Positions 1 to 8,380 of a DNA stretch of 64,000 bases are shown one piece after another. The position numbers and the translations under genes are program-made. The DNA is from an uncultured Mycoplasma sp. Lineage in GTDB: Bacteria; Bacillota_I; Bacilli_A; RF39; UBA660. Location: assembly GCA_902493595.1 (NCBI GenBank), contig CABUPU010000003.1:65952-129951 (forward strand), in the 5' to 3' direction. How positions within the stretch are numbered: position 1 is the stretch's first letter; the number at the start of each line of letters is the position of its first letter. The notes beneath the pieces were generated by a model. It saw nothing but the letters and a program-made list of their open reading frames with translations, did no database searches and had not been told where the DNA came from.

Positions 1-113
1 TTTGCATCTTTACAAATAGTTTTTCCTAAATTTGGACCAATACCATAGATAGCAGTAAGCCCTATCCAAGTATGTTTTTCATTAGGTAATTCAATATTTT
101 TAATTCTCGCCAT
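1..113 (-). CDS. rpsM: 30S ribosomal protein S13 (partial)
   Basis: Only the first 37 residues are inside the window; the rest lies beyond base 1. The visible start, MARIKNIELPNEKHTWIGLT followed by AIYGIG, matches the N-terminus of bacterial S13, the small-subunit head protein that contacts 16S rRNA and the 50S subunit. ATG at 113-111 follows a weak AGGAGAAA-type ribosome binding site. It comes directly after rpmJ in the usual spc-alpha junction order (infA-rpmJ-rpsM), so rpsK, rpoA and rplQ are expected just outside. Identification is firm despite truncation. Confidence 0.95.
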   Translation of the reverse strand, partial: MARIKNIELPNEKHTWIGLTAIYGIGPNLGKTICKDA

Positions 114-121
114 AATTTCTC

Positions 122-235
122 CTATCCTTGAACTTGTTTATGTTTAGGGTTATTACAAATAACCATAACTTTTCCTTTTCTTCTAATAACTTTACATTTT
201 TTACATATCTTTTTTACAGATGGTCTAACTTTCAT
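122..235 (-). CDS. rpmJ: 50S ribosomal protein L36
   Basis: This is a 37-residue protein beginning MKVRPSVKKICKKCK. It keeps the zinc-ribbon ligands of the C+ form of L36: Cys11, Cys14, Cys27 and His32. L36 sits in the 50S subunit near the peptidyl-transferase region. The ATG at 235-233 is preceded by AGGAGG at good spacing. It lies between infA and rpsM, the standard position in Firmicutes. The zinc-binding form suggests no zinc-sparing replacement at this locus. Confidence 0.95.
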   Translation of the reverse strand: MKVRPSVKKICKKCKVIRRKGKVMVICNNPKHKQVQG

Positions 236-244
236 AATATCCTC

Positions 245-469
245 CTATCTTTTATTCCATGTAATTATCCCACGTGTTAAATCATAAGGTGAAAGTTCTA
301 CTGTAACGGTATCACCCGGTAAGATACGAATCATATTAATACGCATTTTACCAGAAACGTAGGCTTTTACAGTATGTCCATTAGATAGTTCAACTAAATA
401 GTCACTACCTTTTAGGACTTCAATAACTTTCCCTTCCACTTCTATTTTATCATTTTTCTTATTAGCCAT
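245..469 (-). CDS. infA: Translation initiation factor IF-1
   Basis: A 74-residue single OB-fold (S1-like) protein, close to the usual 72 residues. It shows the family core IEVEGKVIEVL, the loop region GHTVKAYVSGKMR, and ILPGDTVTVELSPYDL. IF-1 binds the 30S A site during initiation together with IF-2 and IF-3. It follows map by 10 bases and precedes rpmJ, the normal spc-operon tail. A few extra lysines and asparagines at the N-terminus (MANKKNDK) are the only variation seen. Confidence 0.97.
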   Translation of the reverse strand: MANKKNDKIEVEGKVIEVLKGSDYLVELSNGHTVKAYVSGKMRINMIRILPGDTVTVELSPYDLTRGIITWNKR

Positions 470-479
470 ATTATTTTTC

Positions 480-1223
480 TCACTCTCCCGTTAAAATTTC
501 ATATCCATCTTTAGTAACTACAATTGTGTGTTCAAAATGTGCACTCGGCATTCCATCTTCAGTTTTAACTGTCCAATCATTATCATCTAAATAAACATTT
601 CTTTTACCTAAATTAAGCATTGGCTCAATACAAATTGTCATTCCCTCTTTTAAAATAACATTTGTTTTTGTATAAAAATTTGGTACATCTGGATCTTCAT
701 GCATTGAAGTTCCAATTCCATGACCCACTAATTCTTCAACTACTGAAAGTCCATTTTTATGGGCATAATCTTCAATAGTTTTTCCTATTAGTGATAAAGG
801 AGTTCCTGCTTTTACAACACTTAATCCTTTATATAAAGCATTTTTAGTATTTTCAACTAAACTTCTTACATCATCAGATACATTTCCAATAATATAAGTT
901 CTAGCACTATCACTTTCATATCCTTTGAACCTAACAGTTAAATCAACTTTTAATATATCACCATTTTTAAGTTTTCGATTATCTGGAATACCATGAACTA
1001 CTTCATCGTTTAAAGATAAACAAACACTTTTTGGGAAACCTTCATAATTTAGTTCCGAAGGTATTGCACCATTTTTACGAATAAATGCATCAACAATATC
1101 ATTTAACTCGTTAAGTGACACACCAATTTTAAGATGTTTTTTTATTTCCTCATGAGCTAGAAAGTTGATATGACCACTTTCTTTCATAAGTTCAATTTCT
1201 CGTTTACTTTTAATATTAATCAC
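480..1223 (-). CDS. map: Methionine aminopeptidase, type I
   Basis: Removes the initiator Met from nascent proteins. The 247-residue chain has the pita-bread fold signature and the metal ligands expected of type I enzymes: Asp in KVDLTV, Asp in YESDSARTY, His in SMHEDPDV, Glu in CIEPML and Glu in HFEHT. No N-terminal zinc-finger extension is present, so it is the short bacterial form. Its start overlaps the end of adk by 8 bases, suggesting translational coupling. The order secY-adk-map-infA is the Firmicutes standard. Confidence 0.97.
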   Translation of the reverse strand: MINIKSKREIELMKESGHINFLAHEEIKKHLKIGVSLNELNDIVDAFIRKNGAIPSELNYEGFPKSVCLSLNDEVVHGIPDNRKLKNGDILKVDLTVRFKGYESDSARTYIIGNVSDDVRSLVENTKNALYKGLSVVKAGTPLSLIGKTIEDYAHKNGLSVVEELVGHGIGTSMHEDPDVPNFYTKTNVILKEGMTICIEPMLNLGKRNVYLDDNDWTVKTEDGMPSAHFEHTIVVTKDGYEILTGE

Positions 1224-1863
1224 TTAAAATCTCCATTAATTTTTCTTTTAAATTTAAATCTTTGTTATTAACATCAATTTCTACTAATTTATTTAAATCT
1301 TTATAATACTCTATTATAGGTAAAGTATTTTGAACATAAGTATCAAAACGAACTTTAAAACTTTCTTCATTATCATCACCTCTGACAGTAAGTGGAGTTT
1401 TACAATCATCACATATTCCTTCAACTTTTGGTTTAAAATCATCAAAGAAAATGTTATAACTTCTTCCACACTTATCACAAGTTACTCTACCAAGAGTACG
1501 TTTTAAAGCAAGTTCTTTATCAATATTTAAATAAATAACAATATAATTACTAATATTTAATTTATCAAATAAAATACTTAAATTTTTTGCTTGATTAATT
1601 GTTCTAGGAAATCCATCTAAAATAAATGGTTTATCTAATTTAGATAATGTTTCTTCGATTAATTTAATCATATAATCATCACTAACAAGTTTGCCAGCAT
1701 CGATTATTTTTTTTATTTCTTTGCCAAGGCTACTTTGAGAAGCAATTTCACTTCTTAAAATAGCCCCAGTAGAAATATGTTTACAATCATAAGTATTTTT
1801 AAGTATGTCGCTACAAGTACCTTTACCTGCAGCAGGCGGTGCTAAAAATATTATGTTTTTCAT
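1216..1863 (-). CDS. adk: Adenylate kinase (zinc-lid form)
   Basis: Interconverts ATP plus AMP and two ADP. The 215-residue protein has a P-loop at residues 8-16 (APPAAGKGT, a slight variant of GPPGAGKGT), the AMP-binding DGFPRT at 83-88, and a long LID domain. The LID carries four cysteines, Cys129, Cys132, Cys151 and Cys154, the structural zinc site typical of Gram-positive enzymes. It overlaps secY by 4 bases upstream and map by 8 bases downstream, as part of the spc operon. Confidence 0.97.
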   Translation of the reverse strand: MKNIIFLAPPAAGKGTCSDILKNTYDCKHISTGAILRSEIASQSSLGKEIKKIIDAGKLVSDDYMIKLIEETLSKLDKPFILDGFPRTINQAKNLSILFDKLNISNYIVIYLNIDKELALKRTLGRVTCDKCGRSYNIFFDDFKPKVEGICDDCKTPLTVRGDDNEESFKVRFDTYVQNTLPIIEYYKDLNKLVEIDVNNKDLNLKEKLMEILSD

Positions 1864-3122
1864 CTTAATCTCTTTCTCTTAGAAGAATAACTTCTACTAA
1901 CAAGACTGCTTTCTAATTGTTTATAAGTTTCTATTGCAACACCTACAACAATTAATATACCTGTTCCACCAATTGTTACATATGATGGAAGTGAAGTAAG
2001 TTTTGATAGTAATATAGGCATTCCTGCTAAGATTACTAAGAATAGAGCTCCAACTAGTGTTAATTTAGATAATGAATTACTAATATATTTAGATGTATCA
2101 CTACCAGGTCTAATACCAGGAATATAACCTCCATTCTCATTTAAGTTTTTACTCATTTCATCTGGATTCATAACAAGGAATGTATAGAAGTAAGCAAATA
2201 CTACTATTAAAACCAAGTATAATATAAATCCAGTAGTAGAAGTGTACATAATATATTTATTTACAAAATCTATTGCACTTTGTTTACCAATTAAGGTAAC
2301 AATTGTTGCTGGAATAGTTGTAACTATTGAAGCAAATATTACTGGAATAACACTTGCAGAATTTATTTTTAATGGTAAATAGTTTGTTTGTGCACCATAT
2401 GCTGAAGATGTTCTATTAGAATATTGAATTGGTATTCTTCTTTCAGCAAGTTGAACCCAAATAATTCCAACAATAACAATAACATACACAAGTACAAATA
2501 AACTAAATAATATAATTCCAACAGTTTTTGAAAAACTTCCCATTACAAGTGAAGCAAATGCTCCCCTAAAAATATTTGGCATACTTTGAATGATACCTGC
2601 CATTATAAGCATTGATTGTCCATTACCAATACCTTTATTAGTAATTTGATCACCCATCCACATACAAAAAGATGTACCAGCAACCATTACTAATGTAGTT
2701 TTAATAATTTCCATAGCGGTTAACCCTTTCATATAGAAAGCAGTTAAAGCATAAGCTTGTAAAAAGGCAATAAATATACCTAAATATCTAGTAATTTTGT
2801 TAATCTTTTGTCTTCCAGTATAACCTTGATCTTTAAGATCTTTAAAATAAGGTACAATATCCATTTGTAAAATTTCAGTAATAATTGAGGCAGTAATATA
2901 AGGGGAAACGCCTAAAGCAAATATTGAAAAATTTGATAGACCTCCACCACTCATTACATTGAATATTTCTAGAAAACCTAGTTCTTCATATACTGCTGAT
3001 GCCCAAGGAATTGTTATAGTTGTACCTAAGCAAAATATTCCTAAACACATCATTGTAAAATAGATTTTTTTTCTTAAGTCTTTATTACTTTTATTAAAAA
3101 ATCCTGAAAAACCACGAAACAT
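1860..3122 (-). CDS. secY: Protein translocase channel subunit SecY
   Basis: The 420-residue polytopic membrane protein is the channel of the Sec translocon. About ten hydrophobic segments can be followed. Family hallmarks include the plug-side GLSNFSIFALGVSPYITASI, the cytosolic-loop QLAERRIPIQYSNR, and the conserved loop GYIPGIRPGSDTSKYI before the last helices. It lies one base after rplO, the conserved spc position. SecE and SecG are not in the window. Length is slightly below the B. subtilis protein (431) with no missing segment apparent. Confidence 0.97.
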   Translation of the reverse strand: MFRGFSGFFNKSNKDLRKKIYFTMMCLGIFCLGTTITIPWASAVYEELGFLEIFNVMSGGGLSNFSIFALGVSPYITASIITEILQMDIVPYFKDLKDQGYTGRQKINKITRYLGIFIAFLQAYALTAFYMKGLTAMEIIKTTLVMVAGTSFCMWMGDQITNKGIGNGQSMLIMAGIIQSMPNIFRGAFASLVMGSFSKTVGIILFSLFVLVYVIVIVGIIWVQLAERRIPIQYSNRTSSAYGAQTNYLPLKINSASVIPVIFASIVTTIPATIVTLIGKQSAIDFVNKYIMYTSTTGFILYLVLIVVFAYFYTFLVMNPDEMSKNLNENGGYIPGIRPGSDTSKYISNSLSKLTLVGALFLVILAGMPILLSKLTSLPSYVTIGGTGILIVVGVAIETYKQLESSLVSRSYSSKRKRLR

Positions 3123-3123
3123 T

Positions 3124-3567
3124 CTAAATCACCTCAGCTTTACCACCAGCATCATTAATTTTAGTAACGGCTGCACTAGTGAAACGATTAGCTTTAATAG
3201 TTAATTTTTTCTCTAAAGTACCATTTCCTAAAACTTTAACTCCATTTAATCCCTTTTTAAGAATTCTTCTTTCAAATAATACTTCAGGAGTAACAACATC
3301 ACCATCATTAAAGTATCTATTTAAATCAGATAAATTAATTGTTGCAAATCTGTTAGCAAAATTTGCATTGTTAAATCCTCTTTTAGGAATTCTTCTATAA
3401 AGTGGAGATTGTCCACCTTGGAACCAAGGTTTAATTGAAGCGCCACTTCTAGATTTTTGTCCATTCTCTCCACGAGTTGAAGTTTTACCCATTCCACTTC
3501 CTGGGCCTCTACCAACTCTTTTTCTAGCTTTCATTTCGCTAGTCTTTGGTAAATTTTCTAATCTCAT
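3124..3567 (-). CDS. rplO: 50S ribosomal protein L15
   Basis: A 147-residue large-subunit assembly protein. The N-terminal stretch is rich in Gly, Arg and Lys (RKRVGRGPGSGMGKTSTRG, then GQKSRSG), which is diagnostic for L15. The C-terminus has the globular domain ending TSAAVTKINDAGGKAEVI. Its ATG overlaps the rpsE stop by one base. In most Firmicutes rpmD (L30) sits between rpsE and rplO; here there is no room for it, so L30 is missing from the operon. Confidence 0.97.
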   Translation of the reverse strand: MRLENLPKTSEMKARKRVGRGPGSGMGKTSTRGENGQKSRSGASIKPWFQGGQSPLYRRIPKRGFNNANFANRFATINLSDLNRYFNDGDVVTPEVLFERRILKKGLNGVKVLGNGTLEKKLTIKANRFTSAAVTKINDAGGKAEVI

Positions 3568-4070
3568 TATAATTCCTCAACTTTCTTTGATCTAAGTTCA
3601 GCAATGTGTTCCTTAGTTCTTTGCATTGTAAGCGCACCTAAAGTAGCTTTTGCAACATTAACTTGAGTATTACTTCCTAAAGATTTAGCAACAATGTCTT
3701 TAACACCGGCAAGTTCAAGAACTGCTCTTGCTGCTCCACCAGCGATAATTCCACGACCTTCTTTAGCAGGTTTTAATAAAACTACTGCTCTACCAACTTT
3801 ATAAGTTGCTTCATGAGGTATTGTTCTATTATCAACAAGAGAAATTTTTACAACATTTTTATTAGCGGCTTGTAATGCTTTTTTAATTGCTTCAGGAACC
3901 TCATTTGCTTTACCAGTTCCAATACCAATTAATCCTTTACGATTACCAACAGCTACAGTTGCAGAAAATCTAAAATGTCTTCCGCCTTGAGTAACTTTTG
4001 TTACTCTTCCTATATTAATAACTTTTTCTTCTAATAAATTATTTTTTTGTTTATCAAAATCTTTTGCCAT
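3567..4070 (-). CDS. rpsE: 30S ribosomal protein S5
   Basis: A 167-residue protein of the decoding-site fidelity region. It has the N-terminal S5 double-stranded-RNA-binding domain (VINIGRVTKVTQGGRHFRF and AVGNRKGLIGIGTGKANEVP) and the C-terminal domain (GRGIIAGGAARAVLELAGV). Length agrees with B. subtilis S5 (166). It follows rplR by 9 bases and overlaps rplO by one base, a join that leaves no space for L30. Confidence 0.97.
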   Translation of the reverse strand: MAKDFDKQKNNLLEEKVINIGRVTKVTQGGRHFRFSATVAVGNRKGLIGIGTGKANEVPEAIKKALQAANKNVVKISLVDNRTIPHEATYKVGRAVVLLKPAKEGRGIIAGGAARAVLELAGVKDIVAKSLGSNTQVNVAKATLGALTMQRTKEHIAELRSKKVEEL

Positions 4071-4079
4071 AATGCCTCC

Positions 4080-4433
4080 TTAAAACTCTAATCCAGCTTC
4101 TCTTGCTGCATCAGCTAAAGCTGCTACTCTTCCATGATATAAGAATCCACCACGGTCAAATACTACTTTATTAATTTTTGCTTTTTTACATTTTGCAGCA
4201 ATATCTTTTCCTACAGCACAAGCTGCTTCAATATTACCACCATTTTTAATTTTAAGTTCAAGAGTTGATGAGCTAACTAAAGTTTCACCTTTTGTGTCAT
4301 CAATAACTTGAGCATAAATAGCTTTATTAGATCTAAATACATTTAGTCTAGGTACTTCAGTTGTTCCAGAAATACTTTTTCTAACTCTTGTATGTCTTCT
4401 TAATCTAGCTTCTCTTTTTTCTTTACTATTCAT
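4080..4433 (-). CDS. rplR: 50S ribosomal protein L18
   Basis: A 117-residue protein that binds 5S rRNA with L5. Recognisable segments are RLRRHTRVRKSISGT at the basic N-terminus, PRLNVFRSNKAIYAQVIDD in the core, and the C-terminal FDRGGFLYHGRVAALADAAR followed by EAGLEF. It is the usual size for bacteria and lies between rplF and rpsE with a 14-base gap upstream, as in the standard spc operon. Confidence 0.97.
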   Translation of the reverse strand: MNSKEKREARLRRHTRVRKSISGTTEVPRLNVFRSNKAIYAQVIDDTKGETLVSSSTLELKIKNGGNIEAACAVGKDIAAKCKKAKINKVVFDRGGFLYHGRVAALADAAREAGLEF

Positions 4434-4447
4434 AACATTTTACTCCT

Positions 4448-4987
4448 TTACTTAGCCGCTTTCTTTCCTTCTTTACGACGGATATGTTCGCCTTTATAAC
4501 GTATTCCTTTACCTTTATAAGGTTCTGGTTCACGAATTTTACGAATATTTGCCGCAAATTCAGAAACTTTTTGTTTATCAAATCCACTAATAGAAAGTTC
4601 TGTATTAGATGGACTTGTAACTGTTATACCACTTGGTACTACAACATCAATTGTATGTGAATATCCAGCGGATACAACAACTTTATTACCAGATACGCTG
4701 AAACGATATCCTACACCAACTGCCTCTAAATCTTTTGTATAACCAGTGCTAACACCAATTAACATATTATTAATATTTGAGTTTGTTGTTCCTGAAAGAA
4801 TATTTGCTTCTTTAGTATCTTTCACTTTTTCAGTAGTAATTTCATTACCTTCAACAACTACTTTAACTAAAGGACTAACGGAAAGAGTTAACTCTCCTTT
4901 AACTCCTTTTACAGTAACAATACCATCATTAAATGAAACTGTTACACCTTCTGGGATAGTTAGTTTTCTATTACCAATTCTACTCAT
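4448..4987 (-). CDS. rplF: 50S ribosomal protein L6
   Basis: A 179-residue protein with two related L6 folds, located near the factor-binding site of the 50S subunit. The N-terminus MSRIGNRKLTIPEGVTV and the C-terminal signature PEPYKGKGIRYKGEHIRRKE are typical. The gap to the upstream rpsH is 7 bases. No unusual insertion or loss is visible. Confidence 0.97.
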   Translation of the reverse strand: MSRIGNRKLTIPEGVTVSFNDGIVTVKGVKGELTLSVSPLVKVVVEGNEITTEKVKDTKEANILSGTTNSNINNMLIGVSTGYTKDLEAVGVGYRFSVSGNKVVVSAGYSHTIDVVVPSGITVTSPSNTELSISGFDKQKVSEFAANIRKIREPEPYKGKGIRYKGEHIRRKEGKKAAK

Positions 4988-4994
4988 AGACTAC

Positions 4995-5393
4995 TTACCA
5001 AATATAGGCAAGTACTTCACCTCCTAACCCTTTTTCTCTAGCTTCTTTATCAGTCATTAAGCCTTGAGAAGTAGATATAATTGCAATTCCTAAACCATTT
5101 AATACTCTAGGAAGTTTATCAGCTTGAGCATAAACTCTTAAACCTGATTTACTAATTCTTTTTAATCCAGTAATAACTCTTTCTTTTTTATTTCCATATT
5201 TTAAAGTTAAAGTCATTTTATCACCGTTACTATTTTTTGTATATTTGTAATCAGTAATATAACCTTCATTTTTAAGAATTTCAGCAATACCTTTAGTCAT
5301 TTTAGTTCCTTCAACTTCAACTTCAGTGTATCTCATTTGATTTGCATTTCTTATTCTTGTTAGCATATCTGCTATTTTATCTTGTACAAACAT
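4995..5393 (-). CDS. rpsH: 30S ribosomal protein S8
   Basis: A 132-residue protein that binds the central domain of 16S rRNA and, in well-studied bacteria, represses its own spc operon. It starts MFVQDKIADMLTRIRNANQ and ends with the S8 signature GIAIISTSQGLMTDKEAREK then GLGGEVLAYIW. It sits between rpsN and rplF as usual. I did not find an obvious S8-binding mimic of 16S helix 21 in the short gaps around rplE, so autoregulation cannot be shown here. Confidence 0.97.
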   Translation of the reverse strand: MFVQDKIADMLTRIRNANQMRYTEVEVEGTKMTKGIAEILKNEGYITDYKYTKNSNGDKMTLTLKYGNKKERVITGLKRISKSGLRVYAQADKLPRVLNGLGIAIISTSQGLMTDKEAREKGLGGEVLAYIW

Positions 5394-5408
5394 TATTATA
5401 TCTCCTTT

Positions 5409-5594
5409 CTACCAACTAGACTTCTTAACGCCTGGAATTTGTCCTTTATTAGCAAGTTCTCTGAAGCAAATACGACATAATCCAAATTTTCTTAGTACAC
5501 CATGAGGTCTACCACATCTTTTGCATCTAGTATAAGCTCTAACTTGAAATTTAGGTTTACGATTATTTTTTACAATCATACTTGTTTTTGCCAT
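5409..5594 (-). CDS. rpsN: 30S ribosomal protein S14, zinc-binding form
   Basis: A 61-residue short S14 with two CxxC pairs, Cys24/Cys27 and Cys40/Cys43, in the pattern CKRCGRPHG and CRICFRELA. This is the zinc-containing type Z paralogue, the essential form in Bacillus, as opposed to the longer zinc-free form. It lies between rplE and rpsH. Cells with both forms use the second under zinc starvation; no second copy is in this window. Confidence 0.97.
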   Translation of the reverse strand: MAKTSMIVKNNRKPKFQVRAYTRCKRCGRPHGVLRKFGLCRICFRELANKGQIPGVKKSSW

Positions 5595-5606
5595 ATTTTA
5601 CTCTCC

Positions 5607-6146
5607 TTATCCTCTAAAAGGCATTCCAAATGCTTTTAGTAATGAACGTGCTTCATCATTAGATTTTGCAGTTGTTACAATAACAATATCCATTCCTCTA
5701 ACTTTTAAAACATCGTCATAATTTATTTCAGGGAATATAAGTTGTTCTTTAACTCCCATAGTAAAGTTTCCTTTACCATCAAAACTTTTTGGTGATACAC
5801 CTCTGAAATCTCTAACACGAGGAAGTGCAATCTTAATTAATTTTTCTAAGAAAGCATACATATTTTCACCACGAAGAGTTACTTTAACACCAATAGGTTG
5901 TCCCTCTCTTAATTTAAAACCAGCAATTGATTTATGAGCTTTAGTAACTACAGGTTTTTGACCAGCAATTAAAGTTAAATCTTTTACTGCGGCATCAATG
6001 AATTTAGAATCATTAGCACCTTCACCAACACCCATATTAATTACGATTTTAGTGATTTTAGGAACTTGCATTACAGTAGTATAATTATATTCCTTCATTA
6101 AACTATTTTTAATTTCTTTTTCATATAAAGTTTTAAAATTACTCAT
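5607..6146 (-). CDS. rplE: 50S ribosomal protein L5
   Basis: A 179-residue protein that delivers 5S rRNA to the 50S subunit and contacts P-site tRNA. Key blocks are the N-terminal LYEKEIKNSLMKEYNY, the RNA-binding IAGQKPVVTKAHKSIAGFKL, and the C-terminal GMDIVIVTTAKSNDEARSLL. The size matches B. subtilis L5 exactly. It follows rplX by 7 bases. Confidence 0.97.
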   Translation of the reverse strand: MSNFKTLYEKEIKNSLMKEYNYTTVMQVPKITKIVINMGVGEGANDSKFIDAAVKDLTLIAGQKPVVTKAHKSIAGFKLREGQPIGVKVTLRGENMYAFLEKLIKIALPRVRDFRGVSPKSFDGKGNFTMGVKEQLIFPEINYDDVLKVRGMDIVIVTTAKSNDEARSLLKAFGMPFRG

Positions 6147-6153
6147 AATTCAC

Positions 6154-6462
6154 CTACTTTGCTTCCTTTTTGCTAGTAGTTTTCTTTTTTGAAGTTTCTT
6201 TCTTTGCTTCAGATTTAACTACTTTAGCTTTTTCTTCTTTATTATTGTTTATAACTTTTACATTAGATACATGAATAGGTGCTTCAATATCAAATATTCC
6301 ACCTTTGTCTTCAGTAGTTCTAGGTTTAGAATGTTTCTTAACCATATTTAAACCCTCAACAACAACTTTATCTAATTTTTTATAAGTTTTAATTACTTTG
6401 CCTTCTTTACCTTTGTCTTTTCCAGCAATAACTAATACTTTATCTCCTACTTTAACTTTCAT
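6154..6462 (-). CDS. rplX: 50S ribosomal protein L24
   Basis: A 102-residue assembly-initiator protein of the 50S subunit. The KOW motif is at the N-terminus (KVGDKVLVIAGKDKGKEGKV) and is followed by the conserved VEGLNMVKKHSKPR. The last 25 or so residues are a low-complexity tail of Lys, Ala, Glu, Thr and Ser that may be an extension peculiar to this lineage; the tail is seen, its function is unknown. Standard spc position between rplN and rplE. Confidence 0.96.
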   Translation of the reverse strand: MKVKVGDKVLVIAGKDKGKEGKVIKTYKKLDKVVVEGLNMVKKHSKPRTTEDKGGIFDIEAPIHVSNVKVINNNKEEKAKVVKSEAKKETSKKKTTSKKEAK

Positions 6463-6470
6463 ATATCCTC

Positions 6471-6839
6471 CTATAAAACCTCAGGTGCAAGTGATACAAT
6501 TTTGTGATATTCTTTTTCACGAAGTTCTCTAGCAACTGGGCCTAAAACTCTTGTACCGATTGGAGTTTTATCATCTTTAATTAATACGCAAGCGTTATCA
6601 TCAAATTTAATATAACTTCCGTCTTTTCTTCTAACACCTTGAACAGTTCTTACTATAACTGCTTTTACAACTTTACCTTCTTTTACAGGACTATTAGGTA
6701 TAGCTTTTTTAACAGTACCAACGATTACATCACCGATATTAGCACTTTTAACTTTACTTCCACCCATAACACGGATAACTAAAAGTTCTCTTGCGCCAGA
6801 GTTATCAGCAACTTTTAATCTACTTTCTTGCATTACCAT
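6471..6839 (-). CDS. rplN: 50S ribosomal protein L14
   Basis: A 122-residue, highly conserved protein at the subunit interface. The first residues MVMQESRLKVADNSGARELL and the terminal block GPVARELREKEYHKIVSLAP are textbook L14. The ATG chosen gives MVMQES; the second ATG, six bases on, gives the commoner MQES start and lies nearer the AGGAGGTAA ribosome binding site, so either is possible. Confidence 0.97.
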   Translation of the reverse strand: MVMQESRLKVADNSGARELLVIRVMGGSKVKSANIGDVIVGTVKKAIPNSPVKEGKVVKAVIVRTVQGVRRKDGSYIKFDDNACVLIKDDKTPIGTRVLGPVARELREKEYHKIVSLAPEVL

Positions 6840-6850
6840 AATATTACCTC

Positions 6851-7108
6851 CTATAAAATTACAGCTTTTTCAATAACTTTAACTAATTCATATCTTTTAG
6901 TTTTTGATAAAGGTCTTGTCATTGAAATTCTAACTGTATCTCCTACTTTTGCTTCATTCTTTTCATCATGAGCAGCATATTTTTTAGAATATTTAACTCT
7001 TTTACCATATAATGGATGTGTTTTATAAGTTTCTACTAAAACAGTAATTGTTTTATCGTTTTTATCACTAACAACTTTACCAATTAATTCTTGTTTTGCT
7101 TTTTCCAT
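6851..7108 (-). CDS. rpsQ: 30S ribosomal protein S17
   Basis: An 85-residue OB-fold protein that binds 16S rRNA early in assembly. Conserved stretches are GKVVSDKNDKTITVLVETYK, HPLYGKRVKYSKKYAAHDE and GDTVRISMTRPLSKTKRYEL. The ATG overlaps the stop of rpmC by one base. Size is normal for Firmicutes. Confidence 0.97.
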   Translation of the reverse strand: MEKAKQELIGKVVSDKNDKTITVLVETYKTHPLYGKRVKYSKKYAAHDEKNEAKVGDTVRISMTRPLSKTKRYELVKVIEKAVIL

Positions 7109-7317
7109 TATTTTTCACCATCCATTTCTCTTTCTGTTAATACAGTTTTAAGTCTTGCAATTTCTTTACGAAGTTGTCTTAAAACTACAGGTTTTTCTAA
7201 AGTTCCAGAAGATTGAGCTAATCTATTTTTAAATAGTTCTTCTTTATCTTCTATGATCTTCTTTTTAATATCTTCATTACTTAATTTTCTTATTTCATTA
7301 ATTTCCAAGAGTTTCAC
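7108..7317 (-). CDS. rpmC: 50S ribosomal protein L29
   Basis: A 69-residue helical-hairpin protein near the polypeptide exit tunnel, where signal recognition particle and trigger factor dock. It shows the L29 pattern EIRKLSNEDIKKKIIEDKEE, LFKNRLAQSSGTLEKPV and LRQLRKEIARLKTVLTER. Its start overlaps the end of rplP by 20 bases, an unusually long overlap, so translation of rpmC is probably coupled to rplP. Confidence 0.96.
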   Translation of the reverse strand: MKLLEINEIRKLSNEDIKKKIIEDKEELFKNRLAQSSGTLEKPVVLRQLRKEIARLKTVLTEREMDGEK

Positions 7318-7723
7318 TCTCCTTCATAACAAATTTAGTTTTGATTGAAAGCTTATGAGAAGCAAGTCTTAAAGCTTCTCTAGCAATTTCTTCAGAAACA
7401 TCACTAATTTCAAACATGATCTTTCCTTGTTTAACAACTGCTACCCATTCTTCAACGTTACCTTTACCTTTACCTTGTCTAGTTTCTAGAGGTTTTCTAG
7501 TTCTTGGCATATGTGGGAATATATTAATATATACTTTACCACCACGTTTCATATAACGAGTCATTGCAATACGTGCAGCTTCAATTTGTCTAGCAGAAAT
7601 CCATCCGCCTTCCATAGCCATAAGGCCAAATTCACCATTATTTAGGGTAAGATTTCCTTTTGCTTTGCCTTCATAACTTAGTCTATGACTTTTACGATAT
7701 TTAGTTCTTTTTGGCATTAACAT
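7298..7723 (-). CDS. rplP: 50S ribosomal protein L16
   Basis: A 141-residue protein near the A site and peptidyl-transferase centre. It starts MLMPKRTKYRKSHR, then EGGWISARQIEAARIAM and the conserved RKPLETRQGKGKGNVEEWVA. It overlaps rpsC by 23 bases upstream and rpmC by 20 bases downstream, so rpsC-rplP-rpmC is a tightly overlapped trio. The MLM start could also be MPKRT; both fit the family. Confidence 0.97.
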   Translation of the reverse strand: MLMPKRTKYRKSHRLSYEGKAKGNLTLNNGEFGLMAMEGGWISARQIEAARIAMTRYMKRGGKVYINIFPHMPRTRKPLETRQGKGKGNVEEWVAVVKQGKIMFEISDVSEEIAREALRLASHKLSIKTKFVMKESETLGN

Positions 7724-8378
7724 CTTTCATCTCTCCCTTCTTAACATTTCTAGTTTTAAGTATTTCATCTTTATAAATCCATACTTTAACTCCGATTTTT
7801 CCGTAGATTGTATTTGCTTCACTTGTAGCATAATCTACATCAGCTCTAATTGTATGTAAAGGTACTGTACCTTCAGTATAGCCTTCAGTTCTAGCCATTT
7901 CAGCTCCGCCAAGTCTTCCTGATACAGCAGTTTTAATACCTTTAGCTCCAGCTTTCATTGTATTTCTGATAGCTCTTTTTTGAACACTTCTAAAAGGTGC
8001 ACGAGCTTCAATTTGCATTGCTATATTATCTGCAACAAGTTGAGCATTTAAATCAGGGTTCTTTTCTTCAACTATGTTAATATAAATTTCTTCATTAACA
8101 AGTTTAGAAATTTTCTTTCTAAGTTTTTCAATATCTTCTCCACCACGGCCAATTATAACACCAGGTCTTGCAGTATAAATTGTAAGTTCAACTTTATTTT
8201 TTCTTCTTTCAATTACTACTTTAGATATAGAAGCACTTTTAAGATTTTTTTCAATATATTCTCTTATTTTGATATCGTTAATTAATTTAGTTGAGTAATC
8301 TTTTTCAGCATACCAACGAGAATCCCAATCTTTATTAACACCAATACGATATCCTATAGGATTAACTTTTTGTCCCAT
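7701..8378 (-). CDS. rpsC: 30S ribosomal protein S3
   Basis: A 225-residue protein of the mRNA entry channel. It carries an N-terminal type II KH domain with the RNA-binding turn ARPGVIIGRGGEDIEKL, and a C-terminal domain with GRLGGAEMARTEGYTEG and IYGKIGVKVWIYKDE. It begins MGQKVNPIGYRIGVNKDWDS as expected. Two bases separate it from rplV. Confidence 0.97.
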   Translation of the reverse strand: MGQKVNPIGYRIGVNKDWDSRWYAEKDYSTKLINDIKIREYIEKNLKSASISKVVIERRKNKVELTIYTARPGVIIGRGGEDIEKLRKKISKLVNEEIYINIVEEKNPDLNAQLVADNIAMQIEARAPFRSVQKRAIRNTMKAGAKGIKTAVSGRLGGAEMARTEGYTEGTVPLHTIRADVDYATSEANTIYGKIGVKVWIYKDEILKTRNVKKGEMKDVNAKKN

Positions 8379-8380
8379 AA

